47,363 nucleotides of DNA from Clostridiales bacterium (GTDB lineage: Bacteria; Bacillota; Clostridia; Christensenellales; Aristaeellaceae), in the NCBI GenBank assembly GCA_004555535.1, contig SFHU01000010.1:1-47363 (forward strand). Direction: 5' to 3'. This document shows, piece by piece, positions 24,075 to 31,792 of the stretch. The notes below the pieces were generated by a model that saw only the letters and a program-made list of their open reading frames with translations, searched no databases and was not told where the DNA came from. The stretch's first letter is position 1; each line of letters opens with the position of its first letter. Made by a program: the position numbers and the translations under genes.

Positions 24075-24770
24075 ATGAGAATCATCACCGTCGTCGGCAT
24101 CCGCCAATCCGGCAAGACGAGCACCGTCGAGGCGCTCATCGCCGCCATCCGCCGCCGCGGACAGCGCGTGGGCACCTGCAAGACCGTCTTCTGCCCGACG
24201 TTCTCCATCGACAAGCCCGGGAGCAACACCGCGCGCCATCTGCGCGCGGGCGCACAGCTCGTCGCGGCGCGCGCCAGGCATGAAACGGCGCTCATCCGCC
24301 CGGAATCGACGCCGCTCTCCGAGGTGCTGCGCGCGTTTTTGGGCATGGACTATGTGCTGCTGGAGGGCGACTATCTCGCGCCCGTGCCGCGCCTGGTCGC
24401 CGCGCACGGCGAGGCCGACGCCCTGCCGCGCACGAACGCGCTGACGCTCGGCTACGTCGGCCGGGTGAGCACAAAGACGGAAATCGCGCTGCCGCTGCCG
24501 CGCTTCAACGCGCTCACCGACGCGGACGCGCTGCTCGACTTCCTCGACGCGCATGTGGAGGACATGCAGCCCTCGCCGGCGCTCGACGAGGCGCTGCCGC
24601 CCGTGCCCGGCGTGACAGACGACGGCTTCTGCCAGTGCGGCTGCCACCACGCGCAAAAACAGCAGGAGGCCGTGCAGGTGCTCATCGGCGGGAGGCCGCT
24701 CTCGCTCACGCCGCAGCAGCGCGCGACGCTGCTCGCCTGGGCGCAGGGACAAACGCAACAACAATCATAA
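24075..24770 (+). CDS. mobB: MobB-like P-loop GTPase
   Basis: 231 residues. Walker A GIRQSGKTS is at residues 8-16, followed by the MobB-type segment GTCKTVFCPTFSIDKPGSNTAR and YVLLEGDYLAPVPRLV. MobB supports conversion of Moco to the guanine dinucleotide form, though no mobA is seen and AOR-type enzymes do not need a nucleotide. Unlike standard MobB there is a C-terminal extension with CQCGCHHAQ, a possible metal site. AAGGAG lies before the ATG. Last gene of its operon, followed by a bidirectional terminator. Confidence 0.82.
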   Translation: MRIITVVGIRQSGKTSTVEALIAAIRRRGQRVGTCKTVFCPTFSIDKPGSNTARHLRAGAQLVAARARHETALIRPESTPLSEVLRAFLGMDYVLLEGDYLAPVPRLVAAHGEADALPRTNALTLGYVGRVSTKTEIALPLPRFNALTDADALLDFLDAHVEDMQPSPALDEALPPVPGVTDDGFCQCGCHHAQKQQEAVQVLIGGRPLSLTPQQRATLLAWAQGQTQQQS

Positions 24771-24773
24771 AAA

Positions 24774-24814
24774 ACAACGCTGCCCGGTCGATATCCAGGA
24801 CCGGGCAGTGTTGT
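24774..24814. terminator. Bidirectional terminator between mobB and ydhW-like gene
   Basis: ACAACGCTGCCCGGTC (24774-24789), 9-nt loop, GACCGGGCAGTGTTGT (24799-24814). A-run before and T-rich after, so it works for both convergent transcripts. Confidence 0.85.
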
Positions 24815-24822
24815 ATGTAGCT

Positions 24823-25698
24823 TTAAAAGTCCGCCTCGCCGGCCTCATTCCCATCGGCCAATGCCTTGGCGTAGCGCTCGGACATGATCTCCGTCGAGTA
24901 CATGTAGAGCACGCCGTTGAAGGCCTCGACGGTCTTGATATCCTGCGTGTCCTTGCCCGACTTGATCATGCGCAGCGCCTGCTCGAGCTGGGGCATTGTG
25001 TAGTTGTAGGGCGAACGCATGAAGTGATACAGCGGCGTGGGGGAGGGGTAGGTTTTGCAGTTGAAGCGCACCATGTGCGCGACGGTATGCGGCAGGTTCT
25101 TTTCATAGACGAGCATCGCGATCATCGCGTAGTTGTTCGCCATGATCTCCTCGGAGTAAAAATACTCGTCCTTGCTGCCCTTGACGCTGCGGATATCCGC
25201 GCAGGACTCGAGCGACCGCATCTCGGTGAGCAGTTCCTCAAGCTGCGGCTCCTCCTCCTCAAGCGGCCCCCGCGGCGTCAGATGCGCGGCGCGCGAGCGC
25301 TCGCGGATGTACTCGGCGAGCACCTCGCCGGGCTTCTTTTCCGGCTCGGGCTGCTCCTCCGGCTCTTCCTCGCTGGGCGGGAACGGATCCTCGACCTCCG
25401 GCAGGGAGTCCATATAGTCAAACAGGTCGACGGTTCTGCCCTCGGCGGCCGCCTGCTGCGCGAGGTCGGGCGCCTCCTGCGGTGCCTGCGCGCCGGTGGG
25501 GGCGGCCTGCGCGCAGGGGGCGGCCGTGCCGTCCATCACGGCCTGCGCGCGGGCGGCCATCTCGGCCTTTTCCTCCTTGGGGTTGGAATTGCGGCTCATC
25601 GCGGGATCGTTGCGGTCGGAGAATTCGTCGGTGATATCCTCCGGACGCAGCTCGACCTCCTTGGAAAAGCCCGGTTTGCGCCGTCCGAATAATGACAT
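24823..25698 (-). CDS. ydhW: YdhW-like protein of an AOR operon
   Basis: 291 residues. The C-terminal 120 residues form a conserved block (KDEYFYSEEIMANNYAMIAM, FMRSPYNYTMPQLEQALRMI, DIKTVEAFNGVLYMYSTEIM) that I assign to the YdhW family on the strength of this pattern and the gene order ydhY-ydhV-ydhW, the same as in Escherichia coli. The first 150 residues are charged, Pro/Ala/Glu-rich and probably disordered, an addition compared with the 215-residue E. coli protein. Function is unknown; it is presumed to be a partner or maturation factor of the oxidoreductase. ATG 25698 has AAAGGAAG upstream. Separated from the AOR gene by fold-back repeat A copy 2. Confidence 0.72.
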   Translation of the reverse strand: MSLFGRRKPGFSKEVELRPEDITDEFSDRNDPAMSRNSNPKEEKAEMAARAQAVMDGTAAPCAQAAPTGAQAPQEAPDLAQQAAAEGRTVDLFDYMDSLPEVEDPFPPSEEEPEEQPEPEKKPGEVLAEYIRERSRAAHLTPRGPLEEEEPQLEELLTEMRSLESCADIRSVKGSKDEYFYSEEIMANNYAMIAMLVYEKNLPHTVAHMVRFNCKTYPSPTPLYHFMRSPYNYTMPQLEQALRMIKSGKDTQDIKTVEAFNGVLYMYSTEIMSERYAKALADGNEAGEADF

Positions 25699-25725
25699 GG
25701 AGCATCTTCCTTTCTGATGCATAAA

Positions 25726-25899
25726 GGGACTGCCAGGCAAATCCCGGAAATTTCAGAAAAAACATTCTTCTATGGCTTGAAGAGCCCGGGGCTCTGCCCC
25801 GACGCCCCGCCAAAGGGCTTTCCGATCGCCCTTTGGAAACCTTCGGGCCGCAAAACCTTGTTTTTTCCGGTTTCACAGGATGATTTGTCTGACAGTCCC
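25726..25899. repeat. Fold-back repeat family A, copy 2
   Basis: A 174-bp element with ends GGGACTGCCA (25726-25735) and TGACAGTCCC (25890-25899). It shares with copy 1 the core GGGGCTCTGCCCC, GCCCCGCCAAAGGGC and GCCCTTTGGAAACCTTCGGG. The terminal bases differ from copy 1 (GGGACTG versus GGGCTGT), but pairing between the two ends is kept. Confidence 0.8.
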
Positions 25900-25950
25900 C
25901 AGCATATCACATTCCGCCTGAGTGTTCAAGCTCAACGGAAACCGGGTCGA

Positions 25951-28158
25951 TTAGATGAGGCCCAGCTCCTCGAGCTTGTCCGCGCAGTCGCCCAGGTCGA
26001 ACTTCTCGAGCGTCTCGCGGGTCGGGATGCCGGTCTCCTTATCCCAGCCCATCGCGTCATACCACATGTCCAGCGCCTTGGCGAAGTCCTCGCGGTCGAG
26101 CTTGACGGTGCCCTCCTCAAAGGCCTTGAGGTCGGGATCCTTGTCAAACACCCAGTCGCTGGGCTGGTCGTGATCCTGACGCAGGTTGGTGCTGCCGAGG
26201 TTGAGCTTGAAGGACACGGCGGTCATCACGCGCAGCAGCTGGGAGATGCGCTCAGAGTCAAACTCCAGGCTCTCGCGGGTGTAGTCCTCGCCGACGACAG
26301 CGCTCATGTACTTGGCGTCCAGGTCGAGGTCGCCGACGTAGTTCCGCTTCTTGCTCGTCGCGATGGTCATCGGGTACATCCAGTTGCACAGCGTCGCGGA
26401 GTCATGCCACTGCTTGCCGTTGAAGGCCCACTTGGTCAGCTTGATCTTGTTCTCGTTGATGGGCGTGTAGGCCTTGGGCTTGTCCACGCAGCCCTCGCCG
26501 AAGAAGCCCTCGAGCACAGGCTTGATGATCGCGTCAAACGGCGCGCCGGAGGAGACGAAGTTGATCAGGTGGTGGATCATGCAGTCACGGTTGTACATGA
26601 GGCTGTAGATCGTGCCGCTCTGCCAGCAGCTCTCCGGGCCATGGTGGCGCGGATAGCCGTTATGGCCGATGTTGAAGTTCTTGCCGTTGACGAAGTCGTA
26701 GAAGCTGACGCCCGCGACGTTCTTGGCGGGGTCGTCCATGCCCCACTTCTCATAGAGCTTGTAGGTGCCCAGGCCCAGGTCGGAGAAGGTGCCCTCCCGC
26801 ATGGCGATGCGGCGGTAAACCTCCCACAGCCACTGCGGGTTGCCGCTCTCCATCAGATCCCACGGGATGGAATCCCACTCGGTCATGTCGGTGCCGCCCT
26901 TGGTGATGACGTCCTTGAGCACGCCGGTGGAATAGGCCATGTTGAAGTCCTCGTAGAGGTTGCCGTAGTTGCACCAGACGCCGTATTCGTCCGCCGCGCG
27001 CGCGCCCGCGCCGCCCAGAATCATCTTCGCGTCCTTCTCGTCGACGAAGTCATGCGTGCTCTTGACCTTCTCGCCGGTCGCCGGGTCGACGTGATCCGGA
27101 TACCACTCGAGCATCTTGATGATGGGCATGCAGGTGTTGGAGACGTGGGTCGGCAGGTCGTAATCGGCCAGCGGATCCATCTCATACTCGGTGTAGCAGC
27201 GCACCGGGCAGGAGGAGCAGCCGCCCTGCTTGACGGTGTACTTCTCGGCAATCGCGCCAAAGTCGAACACGCCCTTGTTGCAGCGCAGCGCGGCGACGTT
27301 GATCTGGCCGCTGGGCTGCTCGCCCATGTCGATGGGGCCGTTGGGGGCCTTGTCCCAGGTGACGCCCGGGCCGCCCTGCCAGCGGTTGGAGGCCGTCGCG
27401 GAATACTCGCTCCAGCTCTGCGGGATGGTCGGGACGGTGTGGTTGTTGTTGCCGCCGACGAGATCCTTGATCATGTAGTTGGAGAGCAGGCGAACCTCCA
27501 TCGGCCGCGCGATCTTGACCGCGCCGGTGCCGCGGCAGACGATGGCCTTGAGCTTCTTGCTGCCCAGCACGGCGCCCACGCCGCCGCCGCCGGAGTTGCC
27601 GAAGCTGGTGACCATGCAGCTCATGGGCACGAGATTCTCGCCCGCCGGGCCGATGGTCACGACGTCGAACTCGGGGCCGTTCTCCTTGGCGAGGGTCGCG
27701 GTCGTCTCGAAGGTGCCCTTGCCCCAGACGTGGGAGGCGTCCTCGATGGAGACCTTCTCGTCCTCGATCTTGAGGTAGACGGGCTTGTCGCTCTGGCCCT
27801 CGACGATGACGGCGTCATAGCCGGCATACTTGAGCGCGTGCGCGAAGTGGCCGCCCATGTGCGCGTCGACGATGGAATATCCCTTGCTCCAGCAGGAGAG
27901 GAAGGAAATGTTCATGCGGCCGGAGCAGGGCACGCCGGACGCGGTCAGCGGGCCGATGGCGAAGACGGCCTTCGCCGCGGGGCCGAGCGGATCGGAATCG
28001 AGCGGCACCTCGTCCCAGATGACCTTGTAGCCAAGGCCCATGCCGCCGATGTAGGGTTTATACTTGGGCAGGGTGTCCTCGGTCGTGATCGCGCCGGTCG
28101 TCAGGTTGACGCGCAGCACGCTGCCGGCCCAGCCGTTGATGCCATTCTTGACAGACAT
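25951..28158 (-). CDS. ydhV: YdhV-like aldehyde ferredoxin oxidoreductase family enzyme
   Basis: 735 residues, tungsten/molybdenum bis-pyranopterin oxidoreductase. The N-terminal cofactor domain (GWAGSVLRVNLTTGAITTED, YIGGMGLGYK, VFAIGPLTASG) and the [4Fe-4S] ligands CSSCPVRC with a later Cys in NTCMP are visible. It follows E. coli YdhV closely by memory, for example NNNHTVPTIPQSW and TPINENKIK; YdhV is known to carry a bis-Mo-molybdopterin. No signal peptide, so cytoplasmic. The substrate is unknown; AOR relatives oxidise aldehydes or reduce acids with ferredoxin. AGGAGG lies nine bases before the ATG. Transcribed after ydhY under riboswitch control. Confidence 0.9.
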   Translation of the reverse strand: MSVKNGINGWAGSVLRVNLTTGAITTEDTLPKYKPYIGGMGLGYKVIWDEVPLDSDPLGPAAKAVFAIGPLTASGVPCSGRMNISFLSCWSKGYSIVDAHMGGHFAHALKYAGYDAVIVEGQSDKPVYLKIEDEKVSIEDASHVWGKGTFETTATLAKENGPEFDVVTIGPAGENLVPMSCMVTSFGNSGGGGVGAVLGSKKLKAIVCRGTGAVKIARPMEVRLLSNYMIKDLVGGNNNHTVPTIPQSWSEYSATASNRWQGGPGVTWDKAPNGPIDMGEQPSGQINVAALRCNKGVFDFGAIAEKYTVKQGGCSSCPVRCYTEYEMDPLADYDLPTHVSNTCMPIIKMLEWYPDHVDPATGEKVKSTHDFVDEKDAKMILGGAGARAADEYGVWCNYGNLYEDFNMAYSTGVLKDVITKGGTDMTEWDSIPWDLMESGNPQWLWEVYRRIAMREGTFSDLGLGTYKLYEKWGMDDPAKNVAGVSFYDFVNGKNFNIGHNGYPRHHGPESCWQSGTIYSLMYNRDCMIHHLINFVSSGAPFDAIIKPVLEGFFGEGCVDKPKAYTPINENKIKLTKWAFNGKQWHDSATLCNWMYPMTIATSKKRNYVGDLDLDAKYMSAVVGEDYTRESLEFDSERISQLLRVMTAVSFKLNLGSTNLRQDHDQPSDWVFDKDPDLKAFEEGTVKLDREDFAKALDMWYDAMGWDKETGIPTRETLEKFDLGDCADKLEELGLI

Positions 28159-28198
28159 AGCTTTGAACCTCCTCAGTTACAACTCAAGCCGCCGCGCG

Positions 28199-28828
28199 TC
28201 AAATCGCCTGCGCCGCGGAGGAAATCTTGTCCCACGGGATGATGGAGAGCGCGCCGGACGGGCAGCCCTCGACGCAGGCGCCGCACATCACGCACTTGGA
28301 GGACTTCTTCGTGTACGGGTTGACGGTGGGCATATGCCACGGGCAGGCCTGCGTGCAGGCGCCGCAGCCCACGCACTTGTCGGTATCGACGCGGCGGATG
28401 CCGTCGCCGCCTGCGTAAATCGCGCCCATCGGGCAGGCGTTGCCGCAGGCGGGATCCTCGCACTGGCGGCAGGTATCCGGGAAATACGTCCAGTTGTTCT
28501 CGGTATACAGGCCGTTGCCGTTGCGGCTGGAATAGAGGTTGCGCGTGACCTTCACGCGGGAGATGTAGCTGGAGCAGCAGCCGTCGTTGGTCAGGGTGCA
28601 GTTGATCTCGCAGCGCTGGCAGCCGACGCAGCGGTCGGCGTTGACGACGAGCAGGCCCTGCGGGAACGCCCAGACCTTCACCTTGTCCTCCGCCAGGGCG
28701 GACGCGGTCACGCCCAGGGTGGAGAGCATCGCGCTGGACATCGCCACGCCGGCCAGGCTCTTTCCGGAGAGCTTGAGGAACTGGCGGCGGGTGTAGTCCT
28801 TGTCAAGAAAACGCTTCTTGTCAGACAT
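28199..28828 (-). CDS. ydhY: YdhY-like Tat-exported 4x[4Fe-4S] ferredoxin
   Basis: 209 residues, close to the 208 of E. coli YdhY. A twin-arginine signal TRRQFLKLSG starts near residue 12, followed by a hydrophobic stretch ending ASALA. Four cluster motifs follow: CVGCQRCEINC, CRQCEDPACGNACP, CVGCGACTQACP and CVMCGACVEGCP. It should pass electrons to or from the YdhV enzyme. The Tat signal is odd because the partner is cytoplasmic and many Clostridia lack Tat; it may serve as a membrane anchor. GGAGGA precedes the ATG at 28828. First gene of the riboswitch-controlled operon. Confidence 0.9.
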   Translation of the reverse strand: MSDKKRFLDKDYTRRQFLKLSGKSLAGVAMSSAMLSTLGVTASALAEDKVKVWAFPQGLLVVNADRCVGCQRCEINCTLTNDGCCSSYISRVKVTRNLYSSRNGNGLYTENNWTYFPDTCRQCEDPACGNACPMGAIYAGGDGIRRVDTDKCVGCGACTQACPWHMPTVNPYTKKSSKCVMCGACVEGCPSGALSIIPWDKISSAAQAI

Positions 28829-28890
28829 GGTATCGATCCTCCTACCTTTCTCTGTTTCCCGGGGCAAGCGATCCGGGAAACTCACTTGGC

Positions 28891-28960
28891 AAACGAGAAA
28901 AGGAGTGCCTCCAACAAAGGGCGCCGCGAAACGCGCGGTCCCCCCGTCAGAGCACTCCTT
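28891..28960 (-). terminator. Expression-platform terminator of the riboswitch
   Basis: AAGGAGTGC (28960-28952) pairs with GCACTCCTT (28908-28900), followed by TTCTCGTTT. The loop holds a CCGCG-cgttt-CGCGG hairpin. The left arm uses the same GGAGTG that closes aptamer stem P1, so the two structures exclude each other. Confidence 0.7.
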
Positions 28961-29037
28961 CGCATCAGGCAGGCGGCGCGGTTGCCCCCGCCACCCATTG
29001 GCCGCATATACCCGGAGGGCAACGGCGGCTTGGAGCG
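28953..29037 (-). ncRNA. Moco/Tuco-type riboswitch aptamer
   Basis: The RNA read on the minus strand has closing stem CGCTCC (29037-29032)/GGAGTG (28958-28953), the internal GTTGCC/GGCAAC pairing, and the conserved-looking CCTCCGGGTA followed by GGCCAATGGGTGGC, which fit my memory of the molybdenum-cofactor RNA motif. It lies in the long leader of a Mo/W-enzyme operon, as expected. I cannot tell the Mo form from the tungsten (Tuco) form without alignment. With the downstream terminator sharing the P1 arm, ligand binding should prevent termination, an ON switch. Confidence 0.78.
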
Positions 29038-29097
29038 TATTCCTTTTTTCGTCTCACGCAGGCCCACAGCACAGGCTTGCCGGGCCCTGATGGGACT

Positions 29098-29126
29098 ATT
29101 GTATCACGCGGGGAGGCTATCGTCAA
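29098..29126 (-). promoter_or_regulatory. ydhYVW promoter
   Basis: Minus strand: -35 TTGACG (29121-29126), 17-bp spacer, -10 TACAAT (29098-29103). It gives a leader of about 260 nt that contains the riboswitch; this explains the 500-bp gene-free stretch 28829-29332. Confidence 0.85.
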
Positions 29127-29240
29127 TTTTTTATCGAAAGTTTTTTTCGGGGTTGGGCTTTGATTTTTCCGCGGAGGATCAGGAAGCCGGGGCGGGCTGC
29201 ATCCGCCGCGCAGAAATTCCGGCGCGCGGGCGCGCAGGGC

Positions 29241-29269
29241 GTGACAAAGAAGAACGGGTATGTTACACT
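29241..29269 (+). promoter_or_regulatory. Promoter of the M50 protease gene
   Basis: GTGACA (29241-29246), 17-bp spacer, TACACT (29264-29269), 64 nt before the ATG. Confidence 0.6.
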
Positions 29270-29332
29270 GGTTCCAGCAAAGCCGCGAAACAAGTCGCCA
29301 CGGACAGCCGGCACGGCAAAGGAGCGTCCTTC

Positions 29333-29947
29333 ATGAACCTCATCCTCCCGGTTCTTCTTCTCTATGCGGATGCCGTCATCCACGAGCTGGGCCACCTTCT
29401 GGCGGCGAGATGGGCGGGCATACGCGTCTTCGAGGTCTCCATCGGTCAGGGGCCGCTCCTGTTCTTCCTGGAAGGCCCGCATACCGGCACGCTTTACACA
29501 TTCCGGCTCCTCCCCTGGGACGGATACACCGCCATGCTCATGCTCCCGGACGGATGCAGAAGGCGCGCGCTGCGCAGGAGCTCGCTGTGCGCTCAGGGCA
29601 TCCTGACGCAGGCCCTCGTGCTGTCGGCGGGCTTTCTGGCCGAATCCATCGCCGCCCTGGTGTTTTTCGCCTTCTGGCTGGGGCATGTCGGCGGGAGCCT
29701 GAACCCGTCCTGGACATTTGGCACCTGTCTGTTCGGCTTCTCCGCCATCGCGAACATGCTCCCCTTCGGCCAGTCGGACGGGGCAAATCTGCACAATCTG
29801 GCGCAGTTCGGGTGCATTCTCCACAGGCCGAGGTATACCTCCAGGCCGCCTGTGCACAGACGCACGCGCGGCAGCCGGTTTTGCGCGGCCGGGAGATTGT
29901 TTGACGGAAAAAAGTCTGCTACAATACCCGAGGAACGCATAGAGTAA
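29333..29947 (+). CDS. M50-family (site-2 protease-like) membrane metallopeptidase
   Basis: 204 residues with about four hydrophobic helices. The zinc motif HELGH lies in VIHELGHLLAARWAG near residue 15, and the third ligand motif NMLPFGQSDGANL is near residue 140, both as in intramembrane M50 proteases. Small members without a PDZ domain cleave within or near membranes; the target here is unknown. The last 35 residues are basic and without family pattern. AAAGGAG before ATG 29333 fixes the start, although the frame is open far upstream. It precedes the six-gene Hsp70/STAND operon by 66 bp and may or may not be co-transcribed with it. Confidence 0.85.
   Translation: MNLILPVLLLYADAVIHELGHLLAARWAGIRVFEVSIGQGPLLFFLEGPHTGTLYTFRLLPWDGYTAMLMLPDGCRRRALRRSSLCAQGILTQALVLSAGFLAESIAALVFFAFWLGHVGGSLNPSWTFGTCLFGFSAIANMLPFGQSDGANLHNLAQFGCILHRPRYTSRPPVHRRTRGSRFCAAGRLFDGKKSATIPEERIE
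29898..29925 (+). promoter_or_regulatory. Possible promoter of the Hsp70/STAND operon
   Basis: TTGTTT (29898-29903), 16-bp spacer, TACAAT (29920-29925) at the end of the protease gene. A further isolated TATAAT lies at 29956-29961 without a clear -35. Either could serve the operon. Confidence 0.4.
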
Positions 29948-30013
29948 ATACCTCATATAATTTCTATATTTTTGGCATTTTTTGGAATACGAGGGAAAAG
30001 GGGATGGAGACAG

Positions 30014-31789
30014 GTGGAGGCTACGGAGAACAGGGTATACACGCTGACGATCGGAAATACGGTCATCGAGAACATCCGGATTACCCGGATGGACGAGAAC
30101 GCCCTGCTGGCGGACAGCCCCGCGGGGATCATCCGGCTGCAATGGCGGGAGGAGCCGCAGATTGATCGGCTGCTGCCCATGCCGACGCTGGAGAGGATTG
30201 TGAGCGCGGCTGTAGCGCAGTGCGCGGACGATCCTCTGCTTCAGGGAAGGCTGGAGGAGATTGCGGCGCTCATGCAGCGCAATGAGCGCGAGCCGCTCAC
30301 CGCGGCGATGGAGCAGCTCCAAGCGCTGAGAAGGCGCCGCGAGGTGCAGCTGCTCATCGGCAAGTGCGCCTGCATGCTGGGCGACTATCGGACAGCCGTG
30401 CGCGAGTGGAACAGCGCATGCCCGATTCCCGCCTATGCGGCCCGGGCCGCCTGGGAGGCCCGGTGCATGCCGCTGTGCCAGCTGCTGACGGCCATCATCA
30501 TCCAGAACAGCGACGAAAGCAGGGGGCTGGCGGAGCTGCTTGCGACGCTGGCCCGGGAGAATCAGGCGTCCGACGGCCTGATGGATCTGCTGATCGAATC
30601 CATGGATCTGCCCGATCAGGAGGCTGCCGGCCTGCTCGTCCAGGCGGGCGCAGAGCTGCTCGGCCTGCAGGGCGATCCGCAGGAGATGGACGCCGTGGAG
30701 ATCGGCTATGCGCTTGAGCCCATGAGCAAGAACTGGCGCATCGACGATCTGATCGACACCCTGCCCGACAGCGCGCCCGTCGCGGCGCAGAAGGAAGCCG
30801 GACAGGAGCAGCCCGCGCCGGTGGTCACGCCGGAAATCACGCCCCGGGTCAGCCGGGAGGCGGAGCCCTCCGCGGCAGGGGAGGAGGAGAAGGCGCCAAA
30901 GCCGGAGCCCTTCCCCGAAAAGCAGCCTGTGCAGGGCGAAAGGAAACCCCGGACAGACGGCCTTCCTGTGCGCACCGTCTATCCGCAGGACAAGCTGGCC
31001 GGGCTTTTGCACGATTCCAAGCCGGGTGACGCGCTGGTGGACGGCTATTTCCGGGGCACTCTGCTCAGAGGCTCGGCGAACGTCCTCATCCCCGCGGGCG
31101 GGGAAGAGGAGATCCAGCTGGAGCTGACCGGACACTGCATCGATGAACAGGCGCTGTACGACGTCTATGTCCACGGCCATGCCTATAGCGAAAACGGGCC
31201 AATCTCCGCAGACAGAGACCGGGACATCCTCTTTCAGCTGGGCATCAACGACAAGACGGGGGAGGTCCGGATCTACAGCGCGGAATTCTCGCCGGAGGAG
31301 CGGCTTGCCTGCGGGATCACCTCGTACGCCAGGCAGGTGTATCCGTTCAGGGTGAAGCTGCGCAGCGAAAGGGACATCGCCCTCGCGCTGAGAAATACCT
31401 TCCCGGAGAGGTTCTCCCCGGGGAAGCCCGCGGCCGTGGAGCCGTCCGCGCCTGCGAAAGAGGAAAGCAGCCTGCCCCAGAGCCCGCAAACGCCCGAACA
31501 GGTCATAAGGCAGCTGATGACGCAGCTGATGCAGGACTGCGAGGGCACGATGAACGCGCTCCAGCCGGTTCAGCGCAAGATCAAAAAGATGTATGAGGAC
31601 AAGCGCCAGAAGCCGGACAAGAAGGGGCCGTACAGGGTGGTGACGACGCTCATGCAGCTCAGAACCACGCCCGGCCTGATCAGCAACGAGAAAATCTGCA
31701 AGATCCTGAGGTTTACCATGAACGAAAGCGGCGTCGACGAGCAGACGGTCGGGGCCGTTCTGCAGACGCTGACGCAAAGGGGGGCCTGA
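30014..31789 (+). CDS. Unknown protein, gene 1 of the Hsp70/STAND operon
   Basis: 591 residues, no family recognised. Layout by eye: a small beta-rich N-terminal module (about 5-45, RVYTLTIGNTVIENIRITRM), a helical repeat-like region (48-245, with ACMLGDYRTAVREWNSACP resembling a TPR turn), a Pro/Glu-rich linker (250-315), a beta-rich domain (316-465, with DALVDGYFRGTLLRGSANVL and DRDRDILFQLGIND), a short linker, and a helical C-terminus (496-591). No signal peptide or membrane helix. GTG 30014 is chosen over TTG 29972, which would sit almost on the possible promoter; AAGGGG lies upstream. Three bases separate it from the next gene. Possibly a scaffold or recognition subunit. Confidence 0.72.
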   Translation: MEATENRVYTLTIGNTVIENIRITRMDENALLADSPAGIIRLQWREEPQIDRLLPMPTLERIVSAAVAQCADDPLLQGRLEEIAALMQRNEREPLTAAMEQLQALRRRREVQLLIGKCACMLGDYRTAVREWNSACPIPAYAARAAWEARCMPLCQLLTAIIIQNSDESRGLAELLATLARENQASDGLMDLLIESMDLPDQEAAGLLVQAGAELLGLQGDPQEMDAVEIGYALEPMSKNWRIDDLIDTLPDSAPVAAQKEAGQEQPAPVVTPEITPRVSREAEPSAAGEEEKAPKPEPFPEKQPVQGERKPRTDGLPVRTVYPQDKLAGLLHDSKPGDALVDGYFRGTLLRGSANVLIPAGGEEEIQLELTGHCIDEQALYDVYVHGHAYSENGPISADRDRDILFQLGINDKTGEVRIYSAEFSPEERLACGITSYARQVYPFRVKLRSERDIALALRNTFPERFSPGKPAAVEPSAPAKEESSLPQSPQTPEQVIRQLMTQLMQDCEGTMNALQPVQRKIKKMYEDKRQKPDKKGPYRVVTTLMQLRTTPGLISNEKICKILRFTMNESGVDEQTVGAVLQTLTQRGA

Positions 31790-31792
31790 TCC

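Noticed and set aside
28064..29332. Long plus-strand frame extending the M50 protease upstream by 420 codons
   Set aside because: It is antisense to ydhY and ydhV and crosses the riboswitch and both promoters; the ATG at 29333 has the ribosome site and the family start.
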